Source: Clostridium sp. DL-VIII
Lineage (GTDB): Bacteria; Bacillota; Clostridia; Clostridiales; Clostridiaceae
Length of the DNA stretch: 64,000 bases
Direction: 5' to 3'
NCBI RefSeq assembly: GCF_000230835.1
Contig: NZ_CM001240.1
Location: forward strand, 752,501-816,500
Positions 54,091 to 64,000 of this stretch are shown here, one piece after another. Made by a program: the position numbers and the translations under genes. Each line of letters opens with the position of its first letter. The first letter of the stretch is position 1. Under the pieces are notes generated by a model, which saw nothing but the letters and a program-made list of their open reading frames with translations, was not told the origin of the DNA and did not search any database.

Positions 54091-57000
54091 ATGAATAATA
54101 AAACTTTTTATGATTTAACACATCCACAAAAGAGAATATGGTATGTACAAAACTTAATATCGGACGTTTCTTTATGTAATATTGGTGGATTACTGAAAAT
54201 TAGTAAAACCGTTGACTTTGATATTTTAAACAAAGTAATGAATATTATAATGGAGAAAAATGAAGGTTTTAGATTTAGATTTGCACTTGAAAATAATGAT
54301 GTTAAACAGTATATAGACGAACATAAGGAAGAAAAAATTGATCGCTTTTATTTTAAGAATTTTACGGAGTTAAAGAAATGGACTGATGAAGATTTTAAAA
54401 AACAGATTCCACTATATAGTAATAAGTTGTACTATATGGCTTTATTTAATTTGGGAGACGAGCAAAGTTACGTTTATTTAAAAGCTCATCATATAATAGC
54501 AGATGGCTGGTCTCTTAACGTTGTTTCAAGTCAATTCTGCGATATCTATAATAAGATGATTAATAATGAAGCTATAGATAAGAATATTGAATATTCATAT
54601 ACTGAGTTTATAGCATCGGAACAAAAATACATAGCATCAGAAAGATTTAAAAAGGACAAAGAGTATTGGAATGAAAAGTTTACTGAATTGCCTGATATGT
54701 TAATTGATGATGCAAAAGATGATAACATTGAAGGAAAGAGAATAGGCTTTGATATAAATATAGAGAAATCTATGAAAATAAGAGAATTTTGCAATCAGTT
54801 CAATTCATCTTTAAATACTTTCTTTATAGCAGTTTTAAATTTGTATTTAAGAAAAACCTATTCAAGAAAAAACATTACTATAGGAACAGGAATATTAAAC
54901 AGGTCTGGTAAAAGAGAAAGAAATGGTGTAGGTATGTTTGTGAGTACAATGCCATTTAAATATATATTCCCTGAAAAGCAATCCTTTAAGGAATTAATTG
55001 CTGATATTGATAATGAAATGAGAGTAGCATTTAAGCATCAAAAATATCCATATGACATTCTAGTAGGAGATTTGAAATTAAATCAAAAAGGTTATGAGAG
55101 TTTATATGAAATTGTATTTACATATTTAAATTACAGCTTCCAAAGTGAGGATAAGGTTATTGGCGATACATTGGTTCAATTAACTGATAAATATTGTGGA
55201 TATCAATATGAACCATTGAAGATTATCGCAAGAGATTTAGAGGAAAATGGCCGCATTAACCTGTCCTTTGACTATAGAACAAGTCTATTTAGTGAGGAGG
55301 ATATTCAAGGGATTTATGATAGATTCAATATCATTATAGATAAGGTTTTAGAAAACATTGATACTAATCTTGATGGATTAGAGTGCGTAAGTGATAAAGA
55401 AAAAATCAAGTTATTAAATGAGTTTAATAAAACGGATACAGAATATCCAAGAGATAAGACAATACAACAATTATTTGAAGAGCAGACAGAAAAAACACCC
55501 AATAGTATAGCAGTGGTATATGAGGATAAGAAATTAACATATAGGGAGCTTAACGAAAGGTCAAATTCCTTAGCAAGAGTTTTAAGAGAAAAGGGAGTGG
55601 GGAAAGAAACGATAGTAGGGATCATGGTAGATAGATCTCTAGAGATGATAATAGGAGTGTTAGGAATATTAAAAGCTGGTGGAGCATACTTACCAATAGA
55701 CTCTGAATATCCTGAAGATAGAATAAAATATATGTTAGAGGACAGTAAAACTAAAATACTTTTAACACAAAATAAATTATTAAAAAATATAAATTATGAT
55801 GTTCAGGTTATAAATCTAGAAAATGATAGGTTATATGAAAAAGAAAGTAGTAATTTAAACAATGTAAATAAAGCTGATAATTTAGCATATGTTATATACA
55901 CTTCTGGAACTACAGGTAAACCTAAGGGAGTTTTAATTGAACACAGAAGTGTGGTTAGGCTTGTTAAAAATACTAATTATATAAATTTATGCGAGGAAGA
56001 TCGTATATTACAAACTGGATCTATAGTATTTGATGCTTCAACATTTGAAATATGGGGAGCCATACTAAATGGCGCTCAATTATATCTTGTTAACAAGGAT
56101 GTAATATTAAGTTCTGAAATGTTAGAAGAGGCATTACATAGATATAAAATAACAGTAATATGGCTTACCTCAGCATTGTTTACTCAATTATCTCAGTATA
56201 ATCCAAGAATATTTAATGGACTTAAATATCTATTGGCAGGAGGAGATGTATTATCACCTAAGCATATAAATTTGGTAAGAAATATGAACAAAAATATAAC
56301 GGTGATAAATGGTTATGGACCTACTGAAAATACTACATTTTCAACTACATTTTTAATTAATAAGAATTATGAAAATAATATACCAATAGGAAAACCTATT
56401 AGTAATTCTAAAGCATATATATTAGGAGAAAATGACTGTCTAGTTCCAATAGGGGTAGCAGGAGAGTTGTGCGTTGCTGGAGATGGGCTTGCAAGAGGAT
56501 ATTTAAACAGGGAAGAACTTACAAGAGAAAAGTTTATTGATAATCCATTTGATCCAGGAACTAAAATGTATAGAACAGGGGATTTAACAAGATGGCTTCC
56601 AGATGGAAATATAGAATATCTAGGAAGAATAGATAATCAGGTAAAAATAAGAGGCTTTAGAATAGAAATTGGAGAAATAGAAAATCAACTTTCAAAGCTA
56701 AAAGAGATAAAAGAAGCCGTAGTATTAGCAAAAAGTGATGATAAAGGAGATAAGTATCTTTGTGGATATGTTACCTCAGAAGGAGAAATATCTGTTACTG
56801 AAATAAAAGATGAACTTTCGGAAAAATTGCCATCATATATGATACCTAGCTATATAGTGAAGATGGATAAGTTACCATTAACCACAAATGGAAAAGTGGA
56901 TAAAAGAGCTTTACCAGAGATTGATATAACACAAATTATGGAGGATGAGTACGAGGCTCCAAGAAATAAAATAGAAGAAAAGCTGGTAGAAATATGGGAA

Positions 57001-60000
57001 GAGATATTAGGAATAGAAGGAATAGGAATAAATCATAACTATTTTGATTTAGGAGGACATTCATTAAAGGCAGCAGTAATCATAGCTAAAATAAATAAGG
57101 AATTAGAAGTAGGAATAAAGGTAAAAGAATTATTTGAGAATCCAACCATAAAAGGTTTAGGCAGAGTAGTAGAAAGAGCTGAGAAAAAAGAATACATAGT
57201 AATAAGTAAAGCAGAAGAAAAAAATTTTTATAGAGCATCTTCAGCTGAAAAGAGAATGTTCACATTATGGGAAATGGATAAGGCTAATACTGTTTATAAT
57301 GTTCCTATGATATTAGAAATAGAAGAAGAATTAGATGAAGAAAAAGTAGAAATAGTATTGAATGAATTAATAAAGAGACATGAAGCTCTAAGAACAAGTT
57401 TCCATGTGATAGATGGGGAAATACTGCAGACAATCCATAAAAGATGGAAGTTAGATTATGGATATGAAGAAGTAGAAGAAAACTTAGTTAAAGAAAAAAT
57501 AGATGATTTTATTAAGCCATTTGATTTAACAAAAGCTCCATTAGTGCGAAGTAAATTAATAAAATGCAAAGATAAAAAATACATATTTATATTGGATCTT
57601 CATCACATAGTAGCAGATGGAGTATCTATGAGCATATTAATGAAAGAGTTTGTTGAACTTTATAAGGGGCATAGTTTAAGAGAACCACAATTACAATACA
57701 GAGATTACTCAGAATGGCAAAACAGCTTAGAAACAAATGGAACAATAGAAAGACAAGAACAATATTGGTTGGATAGATTGAGCGGAGAAATACCAGTATT
57801 AAATATAGTAACAGATTATGAAAGGCCAAATGTTCAAAGCTATGAAGGTGACAGAGTAAATTTTGTAATTGATAACAAATTAAAAGAGAAACTAAACAAC
57901 GCAGCAAAGGAAACAGGAACAACATTATATATGGTGCTTCTAGCAGCATATAATGTGATGCTGGCAAAATATAGTGGGCAAGAAGATATTATAGTAGGAA
58001 CAGCACAAGCGGGAAGATCGCAGGCAGAACTCGAAGATACTGTCGGAATGTTTGTAAACACAGTAGCTCTTAGAAATCAGCCAAATGGAAATAAAACTTT
58101 TAGAGAATTCCTAGCTGAATTAAAAGATAATACCTTGAAGGATTTTGAAAATCTAGACTATCAATTTGATGATTTAGTTAATAAATTAGATATTAAAAGA
58201 GATGTAAGCAGGAATCCAGTATTTGATGTAATGTTTGTACTTGAAAATATGGATTTTGGTATAGATGAAAACTACATGAAAATTAAATTAGTTGAATCAG
58301 AGCTAAATATATCAAAATTCGATTTGACATTAGTTGGAGCAGAGACAGAGGATGGCATAAACTTTAATTTAGAATATTGCAGCAAGTTATTTAAAAAAGA
58401 GACAATAGAAAGAATGAAAGAACACTACACCAATATATTAGACTGTGCAGCATCCAAATTAGATAGTAAGATATGCGAAATTGATGTAATTGGTGCAGAA
58501 GAAAAGGATAAGCTATTAAATAAGTTTAATAAAACAGAAATAAAATATCCAAAGGATAAAACAATAAAGCAATTATTTGAAGAACAGGCAGAAAAGTCAC
58601 CAGATAATATAGCAGTAGAATATGAAGACAAAAAATTAACATATGGTGAATTAAATGAAAGAGCAAATTCTTTGGCAAGAGTATTAAGAGAAAAGGGTAT
58701 AAAAGCAGATACAGTTGTAGGAATAATGGTAGATAGATCACTAGAGATGATGATAGGAATAATGGGAATATTAAAAAGCGGAGGAGCATATTTACCAATA
58801 GACCCTGAATACCCAGAAGACAGAATAAAATATATGCTTGAAGATAGTAAAGCTAAAATAATATTAAGAAAGAAAAATGTAGGAGAAGATATAGATTATT
58901 CAGGAGAAACAATATATTTAGAAGATGAAAACTTATATGTTAAAGAAAAGAGCAATTTAACTTCCATAAATAAGTCAAATAATTTAGCTTATATTATATA
59001 TACATCTGGTTCAACCGGAACACCAAAAGGAGTTTTAATTGAACATTACAGCGTAATAAAATTGGTTAAAAACCCTAATTATATAGATGTAACTTGTAAT
59101 GATACATTATTACAATTATCTAACTATGCATTTGATGGCTCTATTTTTGATATATATGGATCATTATTAAATGGAGCAAAACTCGTTATGCTTAATAAAA
59201 ATGATTTACTTGAAATAAATAAATTAGGAAGCATAATAACGAATAAAAAGATAAGTGTATTCTTTGTTACTACAGCATTATTTAATAGTATTGTGGATAA
59301 TAATATAGAATGCTTAAAGAATATAAGAAAAGTACTTTTTGGAGGAGAAAGTATATCTGTACGTCATGCTAAAAAGGCACTTGAATATCTTGGAGAAAAC
59401 CACATAGTGCATGTATATGGACCAACAGAAGGAACTGTATATTCTACTTATTATAATATTAACCATATAGATAATACTAAAGGCTGTAATAATATACCTA
59501 TAGGAAGCCCGCTAAGTAATTCAAAAGCGTATATATTAGGAAAAGATAACTGCTTAGTGCCAATAGGGGTAGCAGGAGAGTTGTGTGTTGCAGGAGATGG
59601 GCTTGCAAGAGGATATTTAAATAGAGAAGAATTAACAAGAGAAAAATTTGCAGATAATCCATTTGAACCAGGAGCTAAAATGTATAGAACAGGAGATTTA
59701 GCAAGATGGTTTCCAGATGGAAATATAGAATATCTAGGAAGAATAGATAATCAAGTAAAAATAAGAGGTTTCAGAATAGAAATTGGAGAAATAGAAAATA
59801 AACTTTCAAAACTAAAAGAAATAAAAGAAGCAGTAGTAGTGGCAAAAATCAGTGAGAATGGGGATAAATATCTTTGTGCATATATAACAGCAGAGCAAGA
59901 AGTTTCAGCTTCTGAAGTAAAAGAGGAACTCTCAAAAGAATTACCAGCTTATATGATACCTAGTTATATAGTACAAATAGATAAATTCCAATTAACGCTA

Positions 60001-63000
60001 AATGGAAAGGTAGATAAGAGAGCTCTTCCGGAAATAGATATCACTAAAATAATGGAAGATGAATATGAGGCTCCAAGAAATGAAATAGAAGAAAAATTGA
60101 TAGCAATATGGGAAGAAGTATTAGCAATAGAGGGTATAGGAATAAACCATAATTATTTCGATTTAGGGGGACACTCATTAAAGGCATCAGTAATAGCAGC
60201 AAAGATTAAGAAAGAATTTGAGGTAGAAATAAAGGTAAGAGAAATATTTGAAAATCCTACTATAAAAGCTTTAAGCGGAATAATAGAAAAAGCTGAGAAA
60301 CAAGAATACATAATAATAGGCAAAGCAGAAGAAAAAGAATTCTATAAAGCATCGTCAGCAGAGAAGAGAATATTTGCATTATGGGAAATGGATAAGTTTA
60401 ATACTGTTTATAATGTTCCAATGATATTGGAAATGAAAGAAAAAATGGATAGTGAAAAAGTAAAGATAGTATTAAATGAATTAGTAAAGAGACATGAAGC
60501 ATTAAGAACGAGCTTTGAGGTTGTGAGTGGTGAAATAGTACAAAAAATTCATAAAAAGTGGGAATTAGAATTCGAATATGAGGAGGTAAGTGAAAAAGAA
60601 GTTAAAGAAAAGATAAGTAATTTTATTAAGCCGTTTGACTTAACAAAAGCACCTCTAATTAGAAGTAAGTTAGTAAAATGCACAGATGAAAAATATATAT
60701 TTATGCTTGATGTTCATCATATAGTAACAGATGGAATTTCTATGAGCATATTAATAAAAGAATTCACTGAGGTATATAGAGGTAAGGAATTAAGGAAACC
60801 ACTAGTACAATATAAAGATTATTCAGAGTGGCAAAATAGCTTAGAAGAAAATGGAGTACTAAAAAGACAAGAAGAATATTGGTTAAATAGACTAAAGGGA
60901 GAAACACCAATATTAAATATGGTAACAGATTATGAAAGACCAAATGTGCAAAGCTACGAAGGTGACAGAATAAATTTTGCTATAAATAATAAGTTGAAAG
61001 AAAAGTTAAATAATATAGCAAAGGAAACAGGAACAACTTTGTATATGGTACTTTTAGCATCATATAACGTGATGCTGGCAAAATATAGCGGGCAGGAAGA
61101 TATTATAGTAGGAACAGCTCAGGCGGGAAGATCACAAGCAGAGCTTGAAGATACTGTTGGAATGTTTGTAAATACAGTAGCACTTAGAAATTATCCAAAT
61201 GCCAATAGGACTTTTAGAGATTTCTTAAAGGAAGTAAAAGATAATACCCTAACAGACTTTGAAAATCTTGATTACCAATTTAATGATTTAGTTAATAAAT
61301 TAGATGTTAAAAGAGATATGAGTAGAAATCCGTTATTTGATGTGATGTTTGTACTTGAAAATATGGATTTTGGTTTAGATCAAAATAATATGAATATCAA
61401 ATTGATAGAAGCTGAATCAGAATTAACTATAGCAAAGTTTGATTTAACATTAACTGGAGCGGAAATAGACGAAGGTATAAGCTTTAGCTTGGAGTATTGT
61501 ACTAAATTATTTAAAAAAGAAACAGTAGAAAGAATGAAAGAGCATTACATCAATATATTAAAATATGTAACAGCTAAGTTAGATAGTAAGATATATGAGA
61601 TTGATTTAATTGGTGCAGAAGAAAGAGATAAATTATTAAATCAATTTAATAGAACAAAGGCAGAATATCCTCAAAATGTAACTATAGTAGATTTATTTGA
61701 AAAGCAAGTACAAAAAACACCAGATAATATAGCGGTAGTATATAAAGACAAGAAATTAACCTATAGAGAGCTTAATGAAAAATCAAATACCTTAGCAAGG
61801 GTTTTAAGAGAAAAGGGCGTAGAAGCAGAAACAATAGTCGGAATAATGATGGATAAATCTTTAGAGATGATAATTGGAATAATGGGAATCCTAAAAGCTG
61901 GAGGAGCATATTTACCAATAGATTCTGAATATCCAGAAGACAGAATAAAGTATATGTTAGAAGACAGCAGCACGAAAATTCTTTTAACACAAAACAAATT
62001 ACTAGGAAGTGTAAGTTATGCTGGAGAAACTATTGACTTAGAAGATAATAATTTATACGAAAGAGAAAATAGCAATCTATATAATATAGGTAAATCAAAT
62101 GATTTAGCATATGTTATATATACTTCAGGAACAACTGGAAAGCCTAAGGGAGTAATGATAGAACAAAAAGCTCTTGTAAATTTATGTTTCTGGCATAATG
62201 AATATTATGAAGTAACAGAAAATGATAGAGCAACAAAGTATGCAGGTTTTGGTTTTGATGCATCTGTTTGGGAAATATTCCCTTACATTATAACTGGAGC
62301 AACACTATATATGATAGATAAGTCTATAATGCTTGATAAGGATGCACTAAATAAATATTATGAGGATAATCGAATAACAATAGGCTTTTTACCTACACAA
62401 ATGTGTGAAGAATTTATGAATTTAAAGAATAAATCTTTAAGAAAGCTACTAACTGGAGCAGATAAATTAAAGGTATATAAAAAGCAGACTTATGAATTAA
62501 TAAACAATTATGGACCTACAGAAAATACGGTAGTTACAACAAGCTTTGTTGTAGATAAAGATTATAGGAATATACCAATAGGAAAACCAATAAGTAATTC
62601 TAGAATATATATATTGGGAGATAATAATACCTTAATGCCAGTAGGAACATGTGGAGAATTGTGTGTTTCAGGAGATGGACTTGCAAGAGGATATTTAAAC
62701 AGAGAAGAATTAACAACAGAAAAGTTTGTAGATAATCCATTTGAGCCAGGAGTTAAAATGTACAGAACAGGAGATTTAGCAAGATGGCTTCCAGATGGAA
62801 ATATAGAATACCTAGGAAGAATAGATAATCAGATAAAAGTAAGAGGCTTTAGAATAGAAATCGGAGAAATAGAAAATCAGCTTTTAAAAATTAAAGAGAT
62901 AAAAGAAGCAGTAGTAATAGCAAAGAGTAATGAAAATGGAGACAAGTATCTTTGTGGTTATGTAACAGCAGGTCAGGAAGTAGAGATAGCATTAATAAAA

Positions 63001-64000
63001 GAAGAACTCTCAAAAGAATTGCCATCATATATGATACCAAGCTATATATTACAAATAGATAAATTCCCATTAACACCAAATGGGAAAATAGATAAAAAAG
63101 CTCTTCCAGAAATAGATGTTGCTAAAATGTTAGAAAGTGAATATGAGGCACCAAAAAATGAAATAGAAGAAAAATTGGTAAAGGTATGGGAAGAAGTTCT
63201 AGATAGAAATCACATAGGTATTAATGACAATTACTTTGATTTAGGTGGTCATTCGTTAAAAGCAGCATTAATTATGGCAAAAATAAAAAAAGAATTTGAA
63301 GTACAAATAGAAGTTAGAAAATTATTTGAAAATCCAACTGTAAAGACTTTAGCTAGAATAATAGAAAAAGCTGATAAAAAAGAGTACGTAACAATAAGTA
63401 AGGCAGAAGAAAAAGAAGTCTACAAAGCATCTTCAGCAGAAAAAAGAATATTCACATTATGGGAAATGGATAAGCTTAATACTGTATATAATATTCCAAT
63501 GATACTAGAGATCCAAGAAAAAATGGATAATAGAAAAGTAGAAACAATATTAAATAAGCTTATAGAAAGACATGAAGCATTAAGAACAAGCTTTAAGGTA
63601 ATGGATGGTGAAATAGTACAAAAAATTCATAATGAGTGGAAATTAGATTATGAATATGAAGAAGTAGATGAAAAGATGGTTAAAGAAAAAGTAGATGATT
63701 TTACTAAGCCATTTGATTTAACAAGAGCACCATTAATGCGAAGCAAGCTTATAAAATGTGAGGATAAAAAATATATATTCATGTTAGATGTTCACCATAT
63801 AGTATCTGACGGAGTATCCATGAGCGTGTTAATGAAAGAATTCATGAAATTGTACAATGATGAAGAATTAGAGCAGCCAATATTACAATATAGAGATTAT
63901 TCAGAATGGCAGAATAGTTTAGAAGAAAATGGTGTGATAGGAAAACAAGAAGAATATTGGTTAAATAGATTAAATGGAGAGCTGCCAATATTAAAGCTTG
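54091..64000 (+). CDS. Multimodular non-ribosomal peptide synthetase, partial (C-A-T x3, then C), predicted Val-Ile-Leu
   Basis: Open to the window end (at least 3303 residues). ATG 54091 is chosen because AGGAG lies 10 bases upstream; in-frame ATGs at 54082 and 54061 are less well placed. C1 (HHIIADG 133-139, divergent from the later C domains) suits a lipo-initiation starter. A1: YTSGTTGKPKG 603-613, FDAS 647-650, Lys 935; pocket DAFWLGGTFK, the valine code. T1 Ser 991. C2 HHIVADG 1171-1177. A2: YTSGSTGTPKG 1637-1647, Lys 1973; pocket DGFFLGVVYK, isoleucine. T2 Ser 2029. C3 HHIVTDG 2209-2215. A3: YTSGTTGKPKG 2677-2687, Lys 2999; pocket DAWFLGNVVK, leucine. T3 Ser 3055. C4 HHIVSDG 3235-3241, then the window ends. 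No epimerase, methyltransferase or thioesterase seen. Pockets were read by eye against GrsA. Confidence 0.95.
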   Translation, partial: MNNKTFYDLTHPQKRIWYVQNLISDVSLCNIGGLLKISKTVDFDILNKVMNIIMEKNEGFRFRFALENNDVKQYIDEHKEEKIDRFYFKNFTELKKWTDEDFKKQIPLYSNKLYYMALFNLGDEQSYVYLKAHHIIADGWSLNVVSSQFCDIYNKMINNEAIDKNIEYSYTEFIASEQKYIASERFKKDKEYWNEKFTELPDMLIDDAKDDNIEGKRIGFDINIEKSMKIREFCNQFNSSLNTFFIAVLNLYLRKTYSRKNITIGTGILNRSGKRERNGVGMFVSTMPFKYIFPEKQSFKELIADIDNEMRVAFKHQKYPYDILVGDLKLNQKGYESLYEIVFTYLNYSFQSEDKVIGDTLVQLTDKYCGYQYEPLKIIARDLEENGRINLSFDYRTSLFSEEDIQGIYDRFNIIIDKVLENIDTNLDGLECVSDKEKIKLLNEFNKTDTEYPRDKTIQQLFEEQTEKTPNSIAVVYEDKKLTYRELNERSNSLARVLREKGVGKETIVGIMVDRSLEMIIGVLGILKAGGAYLPIDSEYPEDRIKYMLEDSKTKILLTQNKLLKNINYDVQVINLENDRLYEKESSNLNNVNKADNLAYVIYTSGTTGKPKGVLIEHRSVVRLVKNTNYINLCEEDRILQTGSIVFDASTFEIWGAILNGAQLYLVNKDVILSSEMLEEALHRYKITVIWLTSALFTQLSQYNPRIFNGLKYLLAGGDVLSPKHINLVRNMNKNITVINGYGPTENTTFSTTFLINKNYENNIPIGKPISNSKAYILGENDCLVPIGVAGELCVAGDGLARGYLNREELTREKFIDNPFDPGTKMYRTGDLTRWLPDGNIEYLGRIDNQVKIRGFRIEIGEIENQLSKLKEIKEAVVLAKSDDKGDKYLCGYVTSEGEISVTEIKDELSEKLPSYMIPSYIVKMDKLPLTTNGKVDKRALPEIDITQIMEDEYEAPRNKIEEKLVEIWEEILGIEGIGINHNYFDLGGHSLKAAVIIAKINKELEVGIKVKELFENPTIKGLGRVVERAEKKEYIVISKAEEKNFYRASSAEKRMFTLWEMDKANTVYNVPMILEIEEELDEEKVEIVLNELIKRHEALRTSFHVIDGEILQTIHKRWKLDYGYEEVEENLVKEKIDDFIKPFDLTKAPLVRSKLIKCKDKKYIFILDLHHIVADGVSMSILMKEFVELYKGHSLREPQLQYRDYSEWQNSLETNGTIERQEQYWLDRLSGEIPVLNIVTDYERPNVQSYEGDRVNFVIDNKLKEKLNNAAKETGTTLYMVLLAAYNVMLAKYSGQEDIIVGTAQAGRSQAELEDTVGMFVNTVALRNQPNGNKTFREFLAELKDNTLKDFENLDYQFDDLVNKLDIKRDVSRNPVFDVMFVLENMDFGIDENYMKIKLVESELNISKFDLTLVGAETEDGINFNLEYCSKLFKKETIERMKEHYTNILDCAASKLDSKICEIDVIGAEEKDKLLNKFNKTEIKYPKDKTIKQLFEEQAEKSPDNIAVEYEDKKLTYGELNERANSLARVLREKGIKADTVVGIMVDRSLEMMIGIMGILKSGGAYLPIDPEYPEDRIKYMLEDSKAKIILRKKNVGEDIDYSGETIYLEDENLYVKEKSNLTSINKSNNLAYIIYTSGSTGTPKGVLIEHYSVIKLVKNPNYIDVTCNDTLLQLSNYAFDGSIFDIYGSLLNGAKLVMLNKNDLLEINKLGSIITNKKISVFFVTTALFNSIVDNNIECLKNIRKVLFGGESISVRHAKKALEYLGENHIVHVYGPTEGTVYSTYYNINHIDNTKGCNNIPIGSPLSNSKAYILGKDNCLVPIGVAGELCVAGDGLARGYLNREELTREKFADNPFEPGAKMYRTGDLARWFPDGNIEYLGRIDNQVKIRGFRIEIGEIENKLSKLKEIKEAVVVAKISENGDKYLCAYITAEQEVSASEVKEELSKELPAYMIPSYIVQIDKFQLTLNGKVDKRALPEIDITKIMEDEYEAPRNEIEEKLIAIWEEVLAIEGIGINHNYFDLGGHSLKASVIAAKIKKEFEVEIKVREIFENPTIKALSGIIEKAEKQEYIIIGKAEEKEFYKASSAEKRIFALWEMDKFNTVYNVPMILEMKEKMDSEKVKIVLNELVKRHEALRTSFEVVSGEIVQKIHKKWELEFEYEEVSEKEVKEKISNFIKPFDLTKAPLIRSKLVKCTDEKYIFMLDVHHIVTDGISMSILIKEFTEVYRGKELRKPLVQYKDYSEWQNSLEENGVLKRQEEYWLNRLKGETPILNMVTDYERPNVQSYEGDRINFAINNKLKEKLNNIAKETGTTLYMVLLASYNVMLAKYSGQEDIIVGTAQAGRSQAELEDTVGMFVNTVALRNYPNANRTFRDFLKEVKDNTLTDFENLDYQFNDLVNKLDVKRDMSRNPLFDVMFVLENMDFGLDQNNMNIKLIEAESELTIAKFDLTLTGAEIDEGISFSLEYCTKLFKKETVERMKEHYINILKYVTAKLDSKIYEIDLIGAEERDKLLNQFNRTKAEYPQNVTIVDLFEKQVQKTPDNIAVVYKDKKLTYRELNEKSNTLARVLREKGVEAETIVGIMMDKSLEMIIGIMGILKAGGAYLPIDSEYPEDRIKYMLEDSSTKILLTQNKLLGSVSYAGETIDLEDNNLYERENSNLYNIGKSNDLAYVIYTSGTTGKPKGVMIEQKALVNLCFWHNEYYEVTENDRATKYAGFGFDASVWEIFPYIITGATLYMIDKSIMLDKDALNKYYEDNRITIGFLPTQMCEEFMNLKNKSLRKLLTGADKLKVYKKQTYELINNYGPTENTVVTTSFVVDKDYRNIPIGKPISNSRIYILGDNNTLMPVGTCGELCVSGDGLARGYLNREELTTEKFVDNPFEPGVKMYRTGDLARWLPDGNIEYLGRIDNQIKVRGFRIEIGEIENQLLKIKEIKEAVVIAKSNENGDKYLCGYVTAGQEVEIALIKEELSKELPSYMIPSYILQIDKFPLTPNGKIDKKALPEIDVAKMLESEYEAPKNEIEEKLVKVWEEVLDRNHIGINDNYFDLGGHSLKAALIMAKIKKEFEVQIEVRKLFENPTVKTLARIIEKADKKEYVTISKAEEKEVYKASSAEKRIFTLWEMDKLNTVYNIPMILEIQEKMDNRKVETILNKLIERHEALRTSFKVMDGEIVQKIHNEWKLDYEYEEVDEKMVKEKVDDFTKPFDLTRAPLMRSKLIKCEDKKYIFMLDVHHIVSDGVSMSVLMKEFMKLYNDEELEQPILQYRDYSEWQNSLEENGVIGKQEEYWLNRLNGELPILKL

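Noticed and set aside
54546..63079. Minus-strand frames of 60 to 113 residues across the NRPS
   Set aside because: They mirror the well-supported NRPS frame, recur at the same place in each module because the DNA is repeated, and lack starts with ribosome sites.

Overview
The window is low-GC DNA with strong AT-rich codon bias and many spore genes (yabG, spoIIR, sipL-type coat morphogen, CotS-family proteins). It also encodes a CO dehydrogenase, cyanophycin metabolism and a clostridial agr system. This points to an anaerobic endospore former of Clostridium sensu stricto (cluster I, C. beijerinckii-like). The genus is well supported; the species is a guess. No integrase, complete insertion sequence or CRISPR array was seen.

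Layout. 1-2066 is the 3' part of a 23S rRNA gene, followed by tRNA-Asn with no 5S gene between them. 2.5-9.4 kb holds a membrane-anchored polysaccharide deacetylase, the tldD-tldE protease pair, a membrane protein, and an AraC regulator overlapping a DMT exporter gene. 9.5-19.8 kb holds housekeeping and envelope genes: LTA-synthase family, a YedF-like protein plus flavoprotein, SGNH hydrolase, RusA-like nuclease, tsaD, an alpha/beta-hydrolase fold protein without its nucleophile, HtrA and an orphan solute-binding protein. 19.9-27.7 kb is a spore-coat block of two GT4 glycosyltransferases, three CotS-like kinases-fold proteins, one unknown protein and YabG.

28-35 kb looks like an accessory secretion locus: a small secreted Cys-free protein, two FtsX-type permeases with a MacB-type ATPase, a signal peptidase I, a secreted permuted-papain-type amidase and two unknown envelope proteins. 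It is followed by a chemoreceptor relic, a polysaccharide flippase and a solitary cooS. 39.7-49 kb is conserved clostridial backbone: veg, sipL-like, ispE, spoIIR, a PP-loop thiolase-type tRNA enzyme and a DUF1934 protein, with cphB-cphA lying between sipL and ispE.

The most interesting part is 49.4-64 kb. A LytTR response regulator and a GHKL sensor kinase (AgrA/AgrC type) face an agrB gene and an unlisted 39-residue agrD that I found by reading the minus strand. Next come an MFS exporter and a very large NRPS that runs off the window end (C-A-T, C-A-T, C-A-T, C...). Reading the adenylation pocket residues by alignment to GrsA gives the textbook codes for Val, Ile and Leu. The NRPS begins with a divergent condensation domain, so the product is probably an N-acylated peptide beginning Val-Ile-Leu. 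Matching 17-bp palindromes of the same architecture (6-bp arms, 5-bp centre, GTA core) lie just upstream of the predicted agrBD promoter and of the predicted NRPS promoter. I infer that a cyclic autoinducing peptide controls this NRPS directly.
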